Shown: positions 52,696 to 61,336 of the stretch, in pieces
Position numbering within the stretch: position 1 is the stretch's first letter
Layout of the letters: every line of letters starts with the position of its first letter
Program-made: the position numbers and the translations under genes
NCBI RefSeq assembly: GCF_900142985.1
Contig: NZ_LT670849.1
Coordinates: 620,001 to 684,000 of the forward strand
Direction of reading: 5' to 3'
DNA length: 64,000 nt
Origin: Bradyrhizobium erythrophlei
GTDB lineage: Bacteria > Pseudomonadota > Alphaproteobacteria > Rhizobiales > Xanthobacteraceae
Notes under the pieces: model-generated
What the model was told of the DNA's origin: nothing
The model's input: the letters and a program-made list of their open reading frames with translations, nothing else
Database searches by the model: none

Positions 52696-53904
52696 TCAAT
52701 CCTTCGGCCGCATCTTTTCGACTTCCGCATCGCTCGGCAGATAATCCGAGCCCTTGCGGTAGATGGAATCGACCATCACGCCCTTGCCGTCCTTCAGCGC
52801 GGTCTTTCCGACGAAGGCCCCTAGCGTCGACTGGTGATCGATCTTGCGGAAGGTGATCTCACCGAACGGCGACGACAGCGAGATGCCTTCGGCTGCGGCG
52901 ATCAGCTTCTCCGGATCGGTCGAGTTGGCCTTGGTAAGGATCGCGGCAGCCGCCTTGATCGTCTCGTAGCCGACGATCGAACCGAGCCGCGGATAGTCGT
53001 TATACTTGCTCTGGTAAGCCTTCAGGAACGCGTCATGCTCGGGCGTCTTGATCGAGTACCAGGGATAGCCGGTGACGATCCACCCTTCCGGCGTCTCGTC
53101 CTTGAGCGGATCGAGATATTCCGGCTCGCCGGTGAGGAAGCTCACCACGGTGCGATCCTTGAACAGGCCACGCGTATTGCCTTCGCGCACGAGTTTGACG
53201 AGGTCGGCGCCGAACTCGACGTTCAGGATGGCTTCGGGATTGGCTGCGGCAACCGCTTGCACCACGGGGCCCGCATCGATCTTGCCCTGCGGCGGCCACT
53301 GCTCCTCGACCCATTGAATGTCGGGCCGCTTTTCCGACATCAGCTTCTTGAACACCGACACCGCCGACTGGCCGTATTCATAATTCGGCGCAATCGTGGC
53401 CCAGCGCTTGGCCGGCAATTTCGCGGCGGCTTCCACCAGCATTGCGGCCTGCATGTAGTTCGACGGGCGCAGGCGGAACGTATAGCGGTTGCCCTTCGAC
53501 CAGGTGATGGCGTCGGTCAGAGGTTCGGCGGCTAGGAAAAACACTTTCTTCTGGTTGGCGAAGTCGCTGACGGCAAGCCCGATATTGGACAGGAACGTGC
53601 CGGTCAGCATCGCGACGTTCTCGCTCGACACCAGCTCGTTGGCCGCCGTCTGCGCATCCGCCGGCTTGCCGCCGTCGTCCTTGGAAACGACGACAAGTTT
53701 CTTGCCGTTGATGCCGCCCGCGGCGTTGATCTCCTCGACCGCGAGCTGCCAGCCCTTGCGGTAGGGTTCGGTGAACGCCGGCAGCAGCGAGTAGCTGTTG
53801 ATCTCGCCGATCTTGATCTCTCCGCTCTGCGCAAATGCGCCTTGCGTGAGACCTGCATAGGTCAAGGCAAACAGCCCGCCCAATAGAATCTTGCTTCGTT
53901 GCAT
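52696..53904 (-). CDS. ABC solute-binding protein, LivK type (third system)
   Basis: 402 residues: signal MQRSKILLGGLFALTYAGLTQGAFA, then IKIGEINSYSLLPAFTEPYRKGWQLAVEEINAAGGINGKKL, close to a group of type-I receptors associated with aromatic or heterocyclic acids. It is the periplasmic receptor for the LivHM/LivG/LivF system. It starts 30 bases after the DUF1185 stop, so it is read from the 6-hydroxynicotinate reductase promoter. Direct ligand evidence is lacking. Confidence 0.9.
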   Translation of the reverse strand: MQRSKILLGGLFALTYAGLTQGAFAQSGEIKIGEINSYSLLPAFTEPYRKGWQLAVEEINAAGGINGKKLVVVSKDDGGKPADAQTAANELVSSENVAMLTGTFLSNIGLAVSDFANQKKVFFLAAEPLTDAITWSKGNRYTFRLRPSNYMQAAMLVEAAAKLPAKRWATIAPNYEYGQSAVSVFKKLMSEKRPDIQWVEEQWPPQGKIDAGPVVQAVAAANPEAILNVEFGADLVKLVREGNTRGLFKDRTVVSFLTGEPEYLDPLKDETPEGWIVTGYPWYSIKTPEHDAFLKAYQSKYNDYPRLGSIVGYETIKAAAAILTKANSTDPEKLIAAAEGISLSSPFGEITFRKIDHQSTLGAFVGKTALKDGKGVMVDSIYRKGSDYLPSDAEVEKMRPKD

Positions 53905-53934
53905 GCCTCTACCCTCCAGCGTTGATCCAATAGG

Positions 53935-54519
53935 TTATCGCAATCCGTCTTCGCCCTTGATCTCGCCGACCGTGAGGCCGCCGACCCGCGGCAGCGGACG
54001 GCCGCCGTCGGTGACCGCGAGCGCCACCATGATCTCGTTGGCGCGCGGGGCGTCGTTGATCTGAACTTCCATGCCGTCGAAATGGCTCCGGACAAAGGCC
54101 GCGTCCTTGTGACCGAGCGGAATGTCGAGCGTGGTGCCGGGGCCGCTGCGCTTTTTTGAGGATGGGATCAGTGCAGCACCTTTGCCCAGCGCTTTCCGCA
54201 CCGGCGTTCCCATCTTGGGATGCAAGATCGCTGCCGCATGCTCCAGTTCGCCGTTTTCGCCGACGGCAGCCGCCTTGCCATAGCTGTGCACCTTGGCGCC
54301 GTCGATCCCGAGCGCCGCGACCGCCCTTTTGGCAAGCAATTCGCCGAGTTCTTCGCCGATTGCGATCAGCGGCGACAGATCGTCCACATAGCGTCCAGCG
54401 AACGGGTTCTCGATCACCGCTATCGCGGCCGCACGCCGGACCGGCGGACTGACGCCCTTCCCCATTTCCATCAACGTCTCTTCGACAACAGTCACGATTT
54501 TGCGGATGATGACGGTCAT
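53935..54519 (-). CDS. DUF1185 (amino acid synthesis family) protein
   Basis: 194 residues, cytoplasmic. It shows the family phrases KIVTVVEETLMEMGKGVSPPVRRAAAIAVIENPFAGRYVDDLSPL, GELLAKRAV and a C-terminal NDAPRANEIMVALAVTDGGRPLPRVGG. The family name is historical and no reaction is established. It lies between UPF0280 and the ABC receptor in the operon headed by the 6-hydroxynicotinate reductase homologue. I infer a catabolic role in the same pathway, possibly a ring or side-chain hydrolysis, but no catalytic residues can be named. Confidence 0.82.
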   Translation of the reverse strand: MTVIIRKIVTVVEETLMEMGKGVSPPVRRAAAIAVIENPFAGRYVDDLSPLIAIGEELGELLAKRAVAALGIDGAKVHSYGKAAAVGENGELEHAAAILHPKMGTPVRKALGKGAALIPSSKKRSGPGTTLDIPLGHKDAAFVRSHFDGMEVQINDAPRANEIMVALAVTDGGRPLPRVGGLTVGEIKGEDGLR

Positions 54520-54564
54520 GGACGGGCACCCTGTTGGGGAACGGCGATGATGGCCGAATGCGGG

Positions 54565-55470
54565 TTAGGCATGGATCATACTTTCGTTGACTAACGGCCG
54601 ATGAAGGACATCGGCAGCCGGGCTTGGCAAGCTGATGAGACGGAATTCGCCTTTCAGATGGAGCGCCGCGGCCTCGATCAGGCCCAAATCCAGCAACCGG
54701 CGAGCTTTGTCGCAACCGCCTTCCAGCGCCGCGGCGATTTCGGCCTCGTTGAGGAAACCGACCTCCCGGGTCACCAGGCGCGAGCCGAGATCGCTATCCG
54801 GCTGCAATTCATCCGCGGGACGCCGAATGATCGCCGGATGATCCGGCAGGTCGACCGCATTGGCGATAATGGTGGCAGCGGCATCGGCCTGCGCCGCGGT
54901 GCGCGCCAAGACCGTCACGGCATCGGCGATACCGAGCGAAAAGCTGCGGCCGTGACGGCCGCTGGTCGCGATGCCACGCCCCGGATCGGCCGCGCGCACC
55001 ACCGCCGTCCGCATCAAGCCGAGCGCATCCGGCCGATCGATCAAGCCGACAGTGAACTGTTCGCCATCGGTGAGATGAAACGCAATGTCGCCGCCGTTAT
55101 TGACATAGGCGCGGCTCAGCGGCGCGGCGCGCACCATCGCGCCGAGAATTTCCTCCGCGACGCTGCCTGCCACGGCCGCCATCGGCGTGATGAAATGATC
55201 GCGGGCGAATGGCGCTACCGCCGCATGCATGCGGCGGGCGACCACGCCCTGTAACGAGCACCGCGCTGGATCGGCTTTGGCTCGCAGCAGCGCCAATTCG
55301 CGGCAGAGTTCGTCGAGCAGGCCGGCAAAACGATCGACCGCCGCTTCGTAAGCGGCGCGCAGGTTTTCGCGGCTCCCACTCGCTTCCACGATCAGATCAA
55401 TCGGACCATCCTGCAAATGCAGCCGCTTGCCGTCCTTGAGCCATCCGACCTGCGGCTGCCGCACCATCAT
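54565..55470 (-). CDS. UPF0280 family protein
   Basis: 301 residues, cytoplasmic, of the ApbE-fold-related UPF0280 family. It shows GPIDLIVEASGSRENLRAAYEAAVDRF, ITPMAAVAGSVAEEILGAM, AYVNNGGDIAFHL, GIATSGRHGRSFSLGIADAVTVLA and AIIRRPADELQPDSDLGSRLVT. Members typically show the NNGGDIA and TSGRHGRS phrases; biochemical function is unassigned. ATG 55470 overlaps the reductase stop (ATGA), so the two are translationally coupled. The frame open to 55842 lies within the reductase and is rejected. Direct coupling to the reductase suggests that it assists or follows that step. Confidence 0.85.
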   Translation of the reverse strand: MMVRQPQVGWLKDGKRLHLQDGPIDLIVEASGSRENLRAAYEAAVDRFAGLLDELCRELALLRAKADPARCSLQGVVARRMHAAVAPFARDHFITPMAAVAGSVAEEILGAMVRAAPLSRAYVNNGGDIAFHLTDGEQFTVGLIDRPDALGLMRTAVVRAADPGRGIATSGRHGRSFSLGIADAVTVLARTAAQADAAATIIANAVDLPDHPAIIRRPADELQPDSDLGSRLVTREVGFLNEAEIAAALEGGCDKARRLLDLGLIEAAALHLKGEFRLISLPSPAADVLHRPLVNESMIHA

Positions 55471-56912
55471 CGCGCTCCCGATTTCGGCGAGGGCGATGCG
55501 ACCACGCGTGTTTCGCTGCCTTTCAGCGAATCCAGAGGGCGAACGTGATCCATATGGCCGCCGAGCGCGGCATAATCCGACAGCCGCATCGTGAACTCGA
55601 TCGGCGCGACCAATGCCGGCGTCGGCACGTAGCCGAACGCGCCCGCCGGCAGCCGCGTGACATTGACCATGAACGTGATCCCGCCGCCGGGCCAGACATA
55701 GACCGGCGCGCCACCGCTGGTGACGCGCGTCAACGCATCCTTCACCGAACGCGTCAACCGCACCGGGTTGTCGGTGACGCCTGCGCGTAACGAGCCGCCC
55801 GCCCCGCCCATGAACAGCACGGTGCACAGCGCCGGTTCGCAATTCTCCTGAATGCGCTCGACCGAGAACTGAAGCTCGGATGGCATCGTCTTCTGAATCG
55901 GCTTGAGCGCTTTATCGAGCTCGTAATAGGCGGCATGCTCGCCGGTGGTCGAAACCATCAGCATGGTGGTGCCGGGCTTTGCGACCTTCGGATCGAACGG
56001 ACCCAAAATCGACAGCGGGTCGGAAATCTGCGTGCCGCCCCAGCCGGTGCCGGGTTCGGCGACCTGGAAATAACGGCCGGGCGTCGAGCGCCGTCCCTTC
56101 ATCTTGATGCCGGTGTCGGCGATATCGAGCACCTTGCCGGCCTGATGTTCCGAGAGCACGCCCGTGATGTGATCGTCGACCACCACGACCTCGTCGACCT
56201 TGCCCTGCCATTGCTTGGCGAACATGCCGATCGTCGCCGAGCCGCACCCCACTCTCATGCGCTCCTCGGTGACGCCATTGATGATCGGCGCTTGGCCCGC
56301 CTGCACCACAACCGTCGCGCCGCCATCGATGGTCATCTCGACCGGCTTGCAGTTGCTCAAATCCATCAGCGTGTCGCAGGTGACGCGGCCTTCCTTCTTC
56401 GATCCGCCAGTAAGGTGATGGACGCCGCCGAGCGACAGCATCTGCGAGCCATATTCACCGGTAGTGACATGGCCAACCGCCTCGCCTTGCACACGTACGG
56501 TCGCGGTCTCGGGCCCGAGGAAGCGGTCGGTGTCGATCTTCACCTTGACGCCGCAATAGCTGAAGATGCCCTCGGTCACGACCGTGACCATGTCGACGCC
56601 GTCGATTTCCGAAGACACGATAAACGGCGCGGGCTTGTAATCGGGATAGGTGGTGCCGGCGCCGATCGCGGTGACGAACACATCGTGCTCGTGAACGATC
56701 TTGCCGTCCCAATCGCCGCCGGCCTGGAACGGCACCAGCCGTCCGCCATGCGACACCGTCCGCTCAAGAAGAACATGCGGATCGACGCGCACGAGTTCGC
56801 CGTCGTGATTGGCATAGCGATCGCAGGCGCCTGCCGCACCCGGCTTGATGTAACACATCACCGGGCAGGCATCGCAGCGGATCTTGTCGGCGGCCACAGA
56901 GTCTGTCGACAT
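55467..56912 (-). CDS. hnr: 6-hydroxynicotinate reductase-like Fe-S protein
   Basis: 481 residues of the family named for E. barkeri 6-hydroxynicotinate reductase, which makes 1,4,5,6-tetrahydro-6-oxonicotinate. The N-terminus has four Cys at 13, 16, 20 and 30 (RCDACPVMCYIKPG, GACDRY), suitable for a [4Fe-4S] cluster. Later are EGIFSYCGVKVKIDTDRFLGPE, RMRVGCGSATIGMFAKQW and GTGWGGTQISDPLSI. ATG 56912 follows GAGGGCTTG. A longer frame to 57047 would run through the operator region and is rejected. It heads the minus-strand operon and diverges from nicAB. Family assignment is from memory of characteristic phrases; the exact substrate is inferred. Confidence 0.85.
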   Translation of the reverse strand: MSTDSVAADKIRCDACPVMCYIKPGAAGACDRYANHDGELVRVDPHVLLERTVSHGGRLVPFQAGGDWDGKIVHEHDVFVTAIGAGTTYPDYKPAPFIVSSEIDGVDMVTVVTEGIFSYCGVKVKIDTDRFLGPETATVRVQGEAVGHVTTGEYGSQMLSLGGVHHLTGGSKKEGRVTCDTLMDLSNCKPVEMTIDGGATVVVQAGQAPIINGVTEERMRVGCGSATIGMFAKQWQGKVDEVVVVDDHITGVLSEHQAGKVLDIADTGIKMKGRRSTPGRYFQVAEPGTGWGGTQISDPLSILGPFDPKVAKPGTTMLMVSTTGEHAAYYELDKALKPIQKTMPSELQFSVERIQENCEPALCTVLFMGGAGGSLRAGVTDNPVRLTRSVKDALTRVTSGGAPVYVWPGGGITFMVNVTRLPAGAFGYVPTPALVAPIEFTMRLSDYAALGGHMDHVRPLDSLKGSETRVVASPSPKSGAR

Positions 56913-56964
56913 CAAGCCCTCGAACCGGCAAAAAGCACCTGGAGGGTATTGCCCACCGGGCACT

Positions 56965-56982
56965 TCATTCGTATACAAACGA
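56965..56982. promoter_or_regulatory. GntR-like operator, copy 1
   Basis: TCATTCGTATACAAACGA shares 13 of 18 positions with the perfect palindrome 69 bases away, including GTAT and CAAACG. It lies 53-70 bases before the reductase start, near where its promoter should be. A regulator gene of the GntR type is not in this window. Confidence 0.5.
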
Positions 56983-57033
56983 TCTTGCTCGCCCCGCGAA
57001 AAGCTGTCAAGCGCGTTTAGGCGGCACGCTTGC

Positions 57034-57051
57034 ACGTTTGTATGCAAACGT
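57034..57051. promoter_or_regulatory. GntR-like operator, copy 2
   Basis: ACGTTTGTATGCAAACGT has perfect 7-base arms around TATG, the form of FadR/VanR-type GntR operators. It lies 45-62 bases before the nicA-type start, so it could overlap that promoter. Together with copy 1 it suggests joint control of both divergent operons. Confidence 0.6.
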
Positions 57052-57095
57052 TATTCTCGAAAAGCCTTTAAACCTAGCGCGAAGATGCCGCACGC

Positions 57096-57578
57096 ATGAC
57101 GCAGAGTTCGATCCGCCTCAACGTCAACGGCCGGATCCATGAGGTCGGCGCGTCGCCCGATACCGCCCTGCTCTATGTGCTGCGCAACGATCTCGAACTG
57201 AACGGACCGAAGTACGGTTGCGGCCTCGGCGAATGTGGCACCTGCACGGTACTGATCGATGGTATCGCGGCGCGATCGTGCGCCATTCCGATCGAAGGCT
57301 GTGCCGGCCGCGAGATTCTCACGCTTGAAGGGCTCGGCAATCGCCACGCTCCCGATCCCGTGCAGGAAGCTTTCATCGCCGAGCAGGCCGCGCAATGCGG
57401 CTACTGTCTCAACGGCATGATCATGACCACAAAGGCGCTGTTGTTGCGCAACCCGCACCCGACCGAGCAGGAGGCGATGGAGGCGCTGCGCTACAACCTC
57501 TGCCGCTGCGGCGCGCATGTCGAGATCCTCCACGCGGTGATGCGCGCGGCGGGCGCCGTGGTCGAGGCACGCGATTGA
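57096..57578 (+). CDS. nicA: Nicotinate dehydrogenase small subunit (two 2Fe-2S clusters)
   Basis: 160-residue iron-sulfur subunit of a molybdenum hydroxylase. The plant-ferredoxin-type cluster is ligated by YGCGLGECGTCTVLIDG, and the second cluster by CGYCLNGMI and LCRCGAHVEI. Length and pairing with a Mo-cytochrome fusion match Pseudomonas NicA, which passes electrons from the molybdenum site. Isoquinoline 1-oxidoreductase small subunits are the nearest alternative. It overlaps the large-subunit gene by one base (TGATG) and is divergent from the reductase operon. Confidence 0.88.
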   Translation: MTQSSIRLNVNGRIHEVGASPDTALLYVLRNDLELNGPKYGCGLGECGTCTVLIDGIAARSCAIPIEGCAGREILTLEGLGNRHAPDPVQEAFIAEQAAQCGYCLNGMIMTTKALLLRNPHPTEQEAMEALRYNLCRCGAHVEILHAVMRAAGAVVEARD

Positions 57579-60500
57579 TGGGCGCATCAGATTCTTCCGG
57601 CAACAGCGAGCATCGCGCGGGGACGCTGGTCGTCGTGCGTCCCGCCGCAGCCAGCGCAGGCAATCCGTTCGAGACCTTCATCAAGATCACGGCTGACGGC
57701 TCGGTCACGGCTTTCAACGGCCATGTCGATCTCGGGACCGGGATTCGCACCGCGCTCGGACAGATCGTGGCCGAAGAACTGGATGTGTCCTTTGCGCGCG
57801 TCGTCGTGGTGCTCGGTGACACCTCGCGCGTGCCCAACCAGGGCGCGACGATTGCGAGCGAAACCATCCAGATTACCGCCGTGCCGCTGCGAAAGGCCGC
57901 AGCCCAGGCGCGGCAATTTCTGATCGCGCGCGGCGCGGAACGGCTCGAACTGCCCGTCGCGGAATTGACGATCGAGGACGGTCTGATCCGCGGGCACAAC
58001 CGCTCGATCAGCTATGGCGAGTTGATCGGCGACGACAGCATCCGCCTCGAACTCGCCGACGACGTGACGGTCAAGCCCACCGGCGACTATCGCATTGTCG
58101 GCCAGTCGGTGCCTCGCGTCGATCTGCCGGCCAAGGCGACCGGCGAGCTCGTCTACGTCCACGACATCCGCGTGCCCGGCATGCTTCATGGCCGCGTGGT
58201 GCGGCCGCCTTACGGTGGCGTCGATGGCGGCGATTTCGTCGGCACGAGTTTGCTTGATGTCGACGAGTCCTCGGTGCGCGACATTCCCGGCTTCGTCGCA
58301 GTCGTGCGCATCGCCGATTTCGTCGGCGTGGTCGCCGAACGCGAGGAAAACGCGATTCGAGCGGCTTCGCAACTCAAGCTCACCTGGAAGAAGGTGCCGA
58401 CGCTTTCCGATCTGAAAGACGTGGAGCAAGCGCTGCGCGCCAATCCGTCGACGCCGCGCACCCTGATCGACAAGGGCGATGTCGATGCGGCGCTCGGAAA
58501 GGCCACGAAGCCGATCGATCGCACCTATCTCTGGCCCTACCAGATGCACGCCTCGATCGGGCCGTCCTGCGCGGTGGCGGAGTTTCGCGACGATCAGGTG
58601 CGGGTCTGGTCGGGTACGCAAAACCCGCACGCGCTGCGCGGCGATCTCGCGCTCTTGCTGAAGCGCCCGGAATCCGAGATTGAGATCATCCGGATGGAAG
58701 CGGCCGGCTGCTATGGCCGGAACTGTGCCGACGACGTCTGCGCCGACGCCGTGTTGCTGTCGCGCGCGGTCGGACGGCCGGTTCGGGTGCAATTGACGCG
58801 CGAGCAGGAACACGTCTGGGAACCGAAGGGCACCGCACAGCTGATCGACGTCAAGGGGGGGCTAAACGCGGATGGCGGCATTGCCGGATACGATTTCGCC
58901 AGCCGTTACCCTTCCAATGGCGCGCCGACGCTGGCGCTGCTCCTGACCGGCGCGGTTTCATCGACGCCGCTGGTCTCGGAGATGGGCGACCGCACCGCGA
59001 TCCCGCCCTACGACTACGACAATCTTCGCGTGGTGGCGCATGATATGCCGCCCATCATGCGGGCGGCCTGGTTTCGCGGCGTCTCGGCGCTGCCGAACAG
59101 CTTTGCGCATGAATCCTACATTGACGAACTCGCGCACGAAGCAGGGGTCGACCCGATCGAATATCGCCTGCGCTACCTCAAGGACCCCCGCGCGGTCGAT
59201 CTCGTCAAGGCCGTTGCCGAGCGCGGCGAATGGAAGCCGCGTCCGGTGCGGCAGGAAAAATCAAGCGAAGACGACGTCGTGGAGGGTCGGGGCTTTGCCT
59301 ATGCGCTTTACGTGCACAGCAAGTTTCCGGGCTATGGCTCGGCGTGGTCGGCGTGGATCGCCGACGTGGCCGTCAACAAGGCCACCGGCGATGTCAGCGT
59401 CACGCGCGTCATCGCAGGACAGGACTCCGGGTTGATGATCAATCCGGACGGCGTGCGCCACCAGATCGAAGGCAACGTCATCCAGTCGACCAGCCGCGCG
59501 CTGATGGAAGAAGTCGCGTTCAGCGGCCGGTCGGTCGCGAGCCGCGAATGGGGCGCCTACCCCATCATCAAATTCCCGCAGTTGCCCAAGATCGACGTCC
59601 TGATGCTGCCGCGCGACGATCAACCGCCGCTCGGCGTCGGCGAATCCGCATCCGTCCCGAGCGCGGCCGCGATCGCGAACGCGATCTTTGACGCCACTGG
59701 CGTGCGCTTGCGCGAACCGCCATTTACGCCGGAGCGCATTCTGGCTGAGCTTCGCGGCCAACAGGCCGGGCCCGCCCTCTCCGCACCGGCGAAGCCGACG
59801 AAAATAGATCTGAGCCGCTGGCCCAATCCGTTCGCAAAACGCCGTGGCGTGTTCGCCACCGCCGCCGCACTCCTCGCCGGCGGCGTCGGCATTGCCGCGG
59901 CGATGTTGCCCTTTCGATCGATCGCGCCGATCGAAAGGCCGGAGCGTTCCGTGTTTTCCGCCGCCACCATCGAACGCGGCCGGCAACTGGCGGCGCTCGG
60001 CGACTGCGCGACCTGCCACACCTCGGTCGATGGCGTGCTGTATGCCGGCGGACATGCCATCGAGACGCCGTTCGGCATTGTCTATGGCACCAACATCACG
60101 CCCGACGTGGAGACCGGGATCGGCAACTGGTCATATCCGGCCTTCGAGCGCGCCATGCGTGAAGGCATTCATCGCGACGGCCGGCAACTCTATCCGGCCT
60201 TTCCCTACACGCATTTTGCCAAATCAAGCGATGCGGACCTTCAGGCGCTCTACGCATATCTGATGGCGCAGACGCCGGTTGCCCGTGACAACCGTCCACA
60301 CGCCCTCGCTTTTCCCTTCAATTGGCGCCCGTTACTCGCTGGCTGGAATGCGCTTTTTCATAACGCCGGCACCTTCACGGCCGACCCGGAAAAGTCGGCC
60401 GTCTGGAATCGTGGCGCCTATCTGGTCGAAGGCCTCGGCCATTGCGGGGCCTGCCATTCGCCCCGCAATGCGCTCGGCGCGGAAAAGGACAGCGCCTATC

Positions 60501-61132
60501 TCGCCGGCGGCTTTGCCGAGGGCTGGGAAGCCCCGCCCTTGACGTCGCTGTCACACGCGCCGATCCCCTGGACCGAGGACGAACTGTTCACCTATTTGCG
60601 GACCGGCTTCTCGCGCTTCCATGGCGTCGCCGCCGGTCCGATGACGCCGGTGGTGCAGGAGCTGAAGGCACTGCCGGATGACGACATCCGAGCCATGGCA
60701 ATCTATCTCGCGTCCTTCAACGAAACCGCGACGGCCAAAACCGACCCCGAGGCGCTGGCTACCCAGCTCGAACGCGTGGCGGGCTCACGCATTGTCGCGG
60801 CATCGCCATTCGGGCAGCGCTTTTACGAGGGCGCTTGCGCGGTCTGTCACGCGGTCGGCGGGCCCCCATTGTTCGGCAGCCGGCCGTCGCTTGCGCTCAA
60901 CAGCAACGTGCATGCCGCAACCCCCGACAACCTGATCCAGGTGGTGCTGCACGGCATCGCCAAACCCGTCTCCAGCGATCTCGGCTACATGCCGGCCTTC
61001 GGCGACCACCTGTCGGACGACCAGCTTGCCGAACTGGTTGGCTACCTGCGGCAGCAATTCGCACCGGAAAAGCCGGCCTGGACCGGGGTCAAGGACATCA
61101 TCATGCGCATCCGGCAAGCCAAAGCCGGCTGA
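57578..61132 (+). CDS. nicB: Nicotinate dehydrogenase large subunit with three c-type hemes
   Basis: 1184 residues, close to Pseudomonas NicB in length and plan. Residues about 1-740 are a xanthine-dehydrogenase-type molybdopterin domain (FNGHVDLGTGIRTALGQIVAEEL, GASIASETIQ-like TIASETIQ, RAAWFRGVSALPNSFAHE) with catalytic Glu near 689 in LGVGESASVPS. A hydrophobic segment (757-778) probably anchors it. Three cytochrome c domains follow: CATCH at 810-814, CGACH at 956-960, CAVCH at 1087-1091. It hydroxylates the pyridine ring at C6 and delivers electrons to the respiratory chain. The frame open from 57395 overlaps nicA and is not used. A related heteroaromatic substrate is possible. Confidence 0.88.
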   Translation: MGASDSSGNSEHRAGTLVVVRPAAASAGNPFETFIKITADGSVTAFNGHVDLGTGIRTALGQIVAEELDVSFARVVVVLGDTSRVPNQGATIASETIQITAVPLRKAAAQARQFLIARGAERLELPVAELTIEDGLIRGHNRSISYGELIGDDSIRLELADDVTVKPTGDYRIVGQSVPRVDLPAKATGELVYVHDIRVPGMLHGRVVRPPYGGVDGGDFVGTSLLDVDESSVRDIPGFVAVVRIADFVGVVAEREENAIRAASQLKLTWKKVPTLSDLKDVEQALRANPSTPRTLIDKGDVDAALGKATKPIDRTYLWPYQMHASIGPSCAVAEFRDDQVRVWSGTQNPHALRGDLALLLKRPESEIEIIRMEAAGCYGRNCADDVCADAVLLSRAVGRPVRVQLTREQEHVWEPKGTAQLIDVKGGLNADGGIAGYDFASRYPSNGAPTLALLLTGAVSSTPLVSEMGDRTAIPPYDYDNLRVVAHDMPPIMRAAWFRGVSALPNSFAHESYIDELAHEAGVDPIEYRLRYLKDPRAVDLVKAVAERGEWKPRPVRQEKSSEDDVVEGRGFAYALYVHSKFPGYGSAWSAWIADVAVNKATGDVSVTRVIAGQDSGLMINPDGVRHQIEGNVIQSTSRALMEEVAFSGRSVASREWGAYPIIKFPQLPKIDVLMLPRDDQPPLGVGESASVPSAAAIANAIFDATGVRLREPPFTPERILAELRGQQAGPALSAPAKPTKIDLSRWPNPFAKRRGVFATAAALLAGGVGIAAAMLPFRSIAPIERPERSVFSAATIERGRQLAALGDCATCHTSVDGVLYAGGHAIETPFGIVYGTNITPDVETGIGNWSYPAFERAMREGIHRDGRQLYPAFPYTHFAKSSDADLQALYAYLMAQTPVARDNRPHALAFPFNWRPLLAGWNALFHNAGTFTADPEKSAVWNRGAYLVEGLGHCGACHSPRNALGAEKDSAYLAGGFAEGWEAPPLTSLSHAPIPWTEDELFTYLRTGFSRFHGVAAGPMTPVVQELKALPDDDIRAMAIYLASFNETATAKTDPEALATQLERVAGSRIVAASPFGQRFYEGACAVCHAVGGPPLFGSRPSLALNSNVHAATPDNLIQVVLHGIAKPVSSDLGYMPAFGDHLSDDQLAELVGYLRQQFAPEKPAWTGVKDIIMRIRQAKAG

Positions 61133-61138
61133 AACCCA

Positions 61139-61214
61139 CTAGTGTTCCGGTTCTGACATTCGTACGCGATCGCGGCAGGTTCGTTTACGAATGTCAGAAC
61201 CAAAGGAACACTAG
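61139..61214. repeat. CTAG-bounded palindrome, pair 3 member a
   Basis: 76 bases. Outer stem CTAGTGTTCC with GGAACACTAG, unpaired AAA in the right arm only, and inner stem GGTTCTGACATTCGTA with its exact complement. It begins 7 bases after the nicB stop, so it may also serve as the operon's 3' hairpin. A spacer of 13 bases separates it from member b. Confidence 0.85.
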
Positions 61215-61227
61215 CAAACTTATGATT

Positions 61228-61304
61228 CTATGCGGTTTTGGATTTGACATTCGCTATGAGAATTTGCGGTGCCGCTGAGGCGAATGTCAAATCCACCGCA
61301 CTAG
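61228..61304. repeat. CTAG-bounded palindrome, pair 3 member b
   Basis: 77 bases. The left end has decayed to CTATGCGGT against right-end ACCGCACTAG. Unpaired TTT lies in the left arm, and the inner stem GGATTTGACATTCGC pairs exactly. It is inverted relative to member a, as in the other two pairs, and ends 32 bases before pncB. Confidence 0.82.
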
Positions 61305-61336
61305 CTGAGGCCTCTCTAGCCCGCTAGACTTGACCC

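Noticed and set aside
57395..57577. Extension of the nicB frame upstream of ATG 57578
   Set aside because: It overlaps the 2Fe-2S subunit gene in another frame; the TGATG junction gives a natural coupled start.
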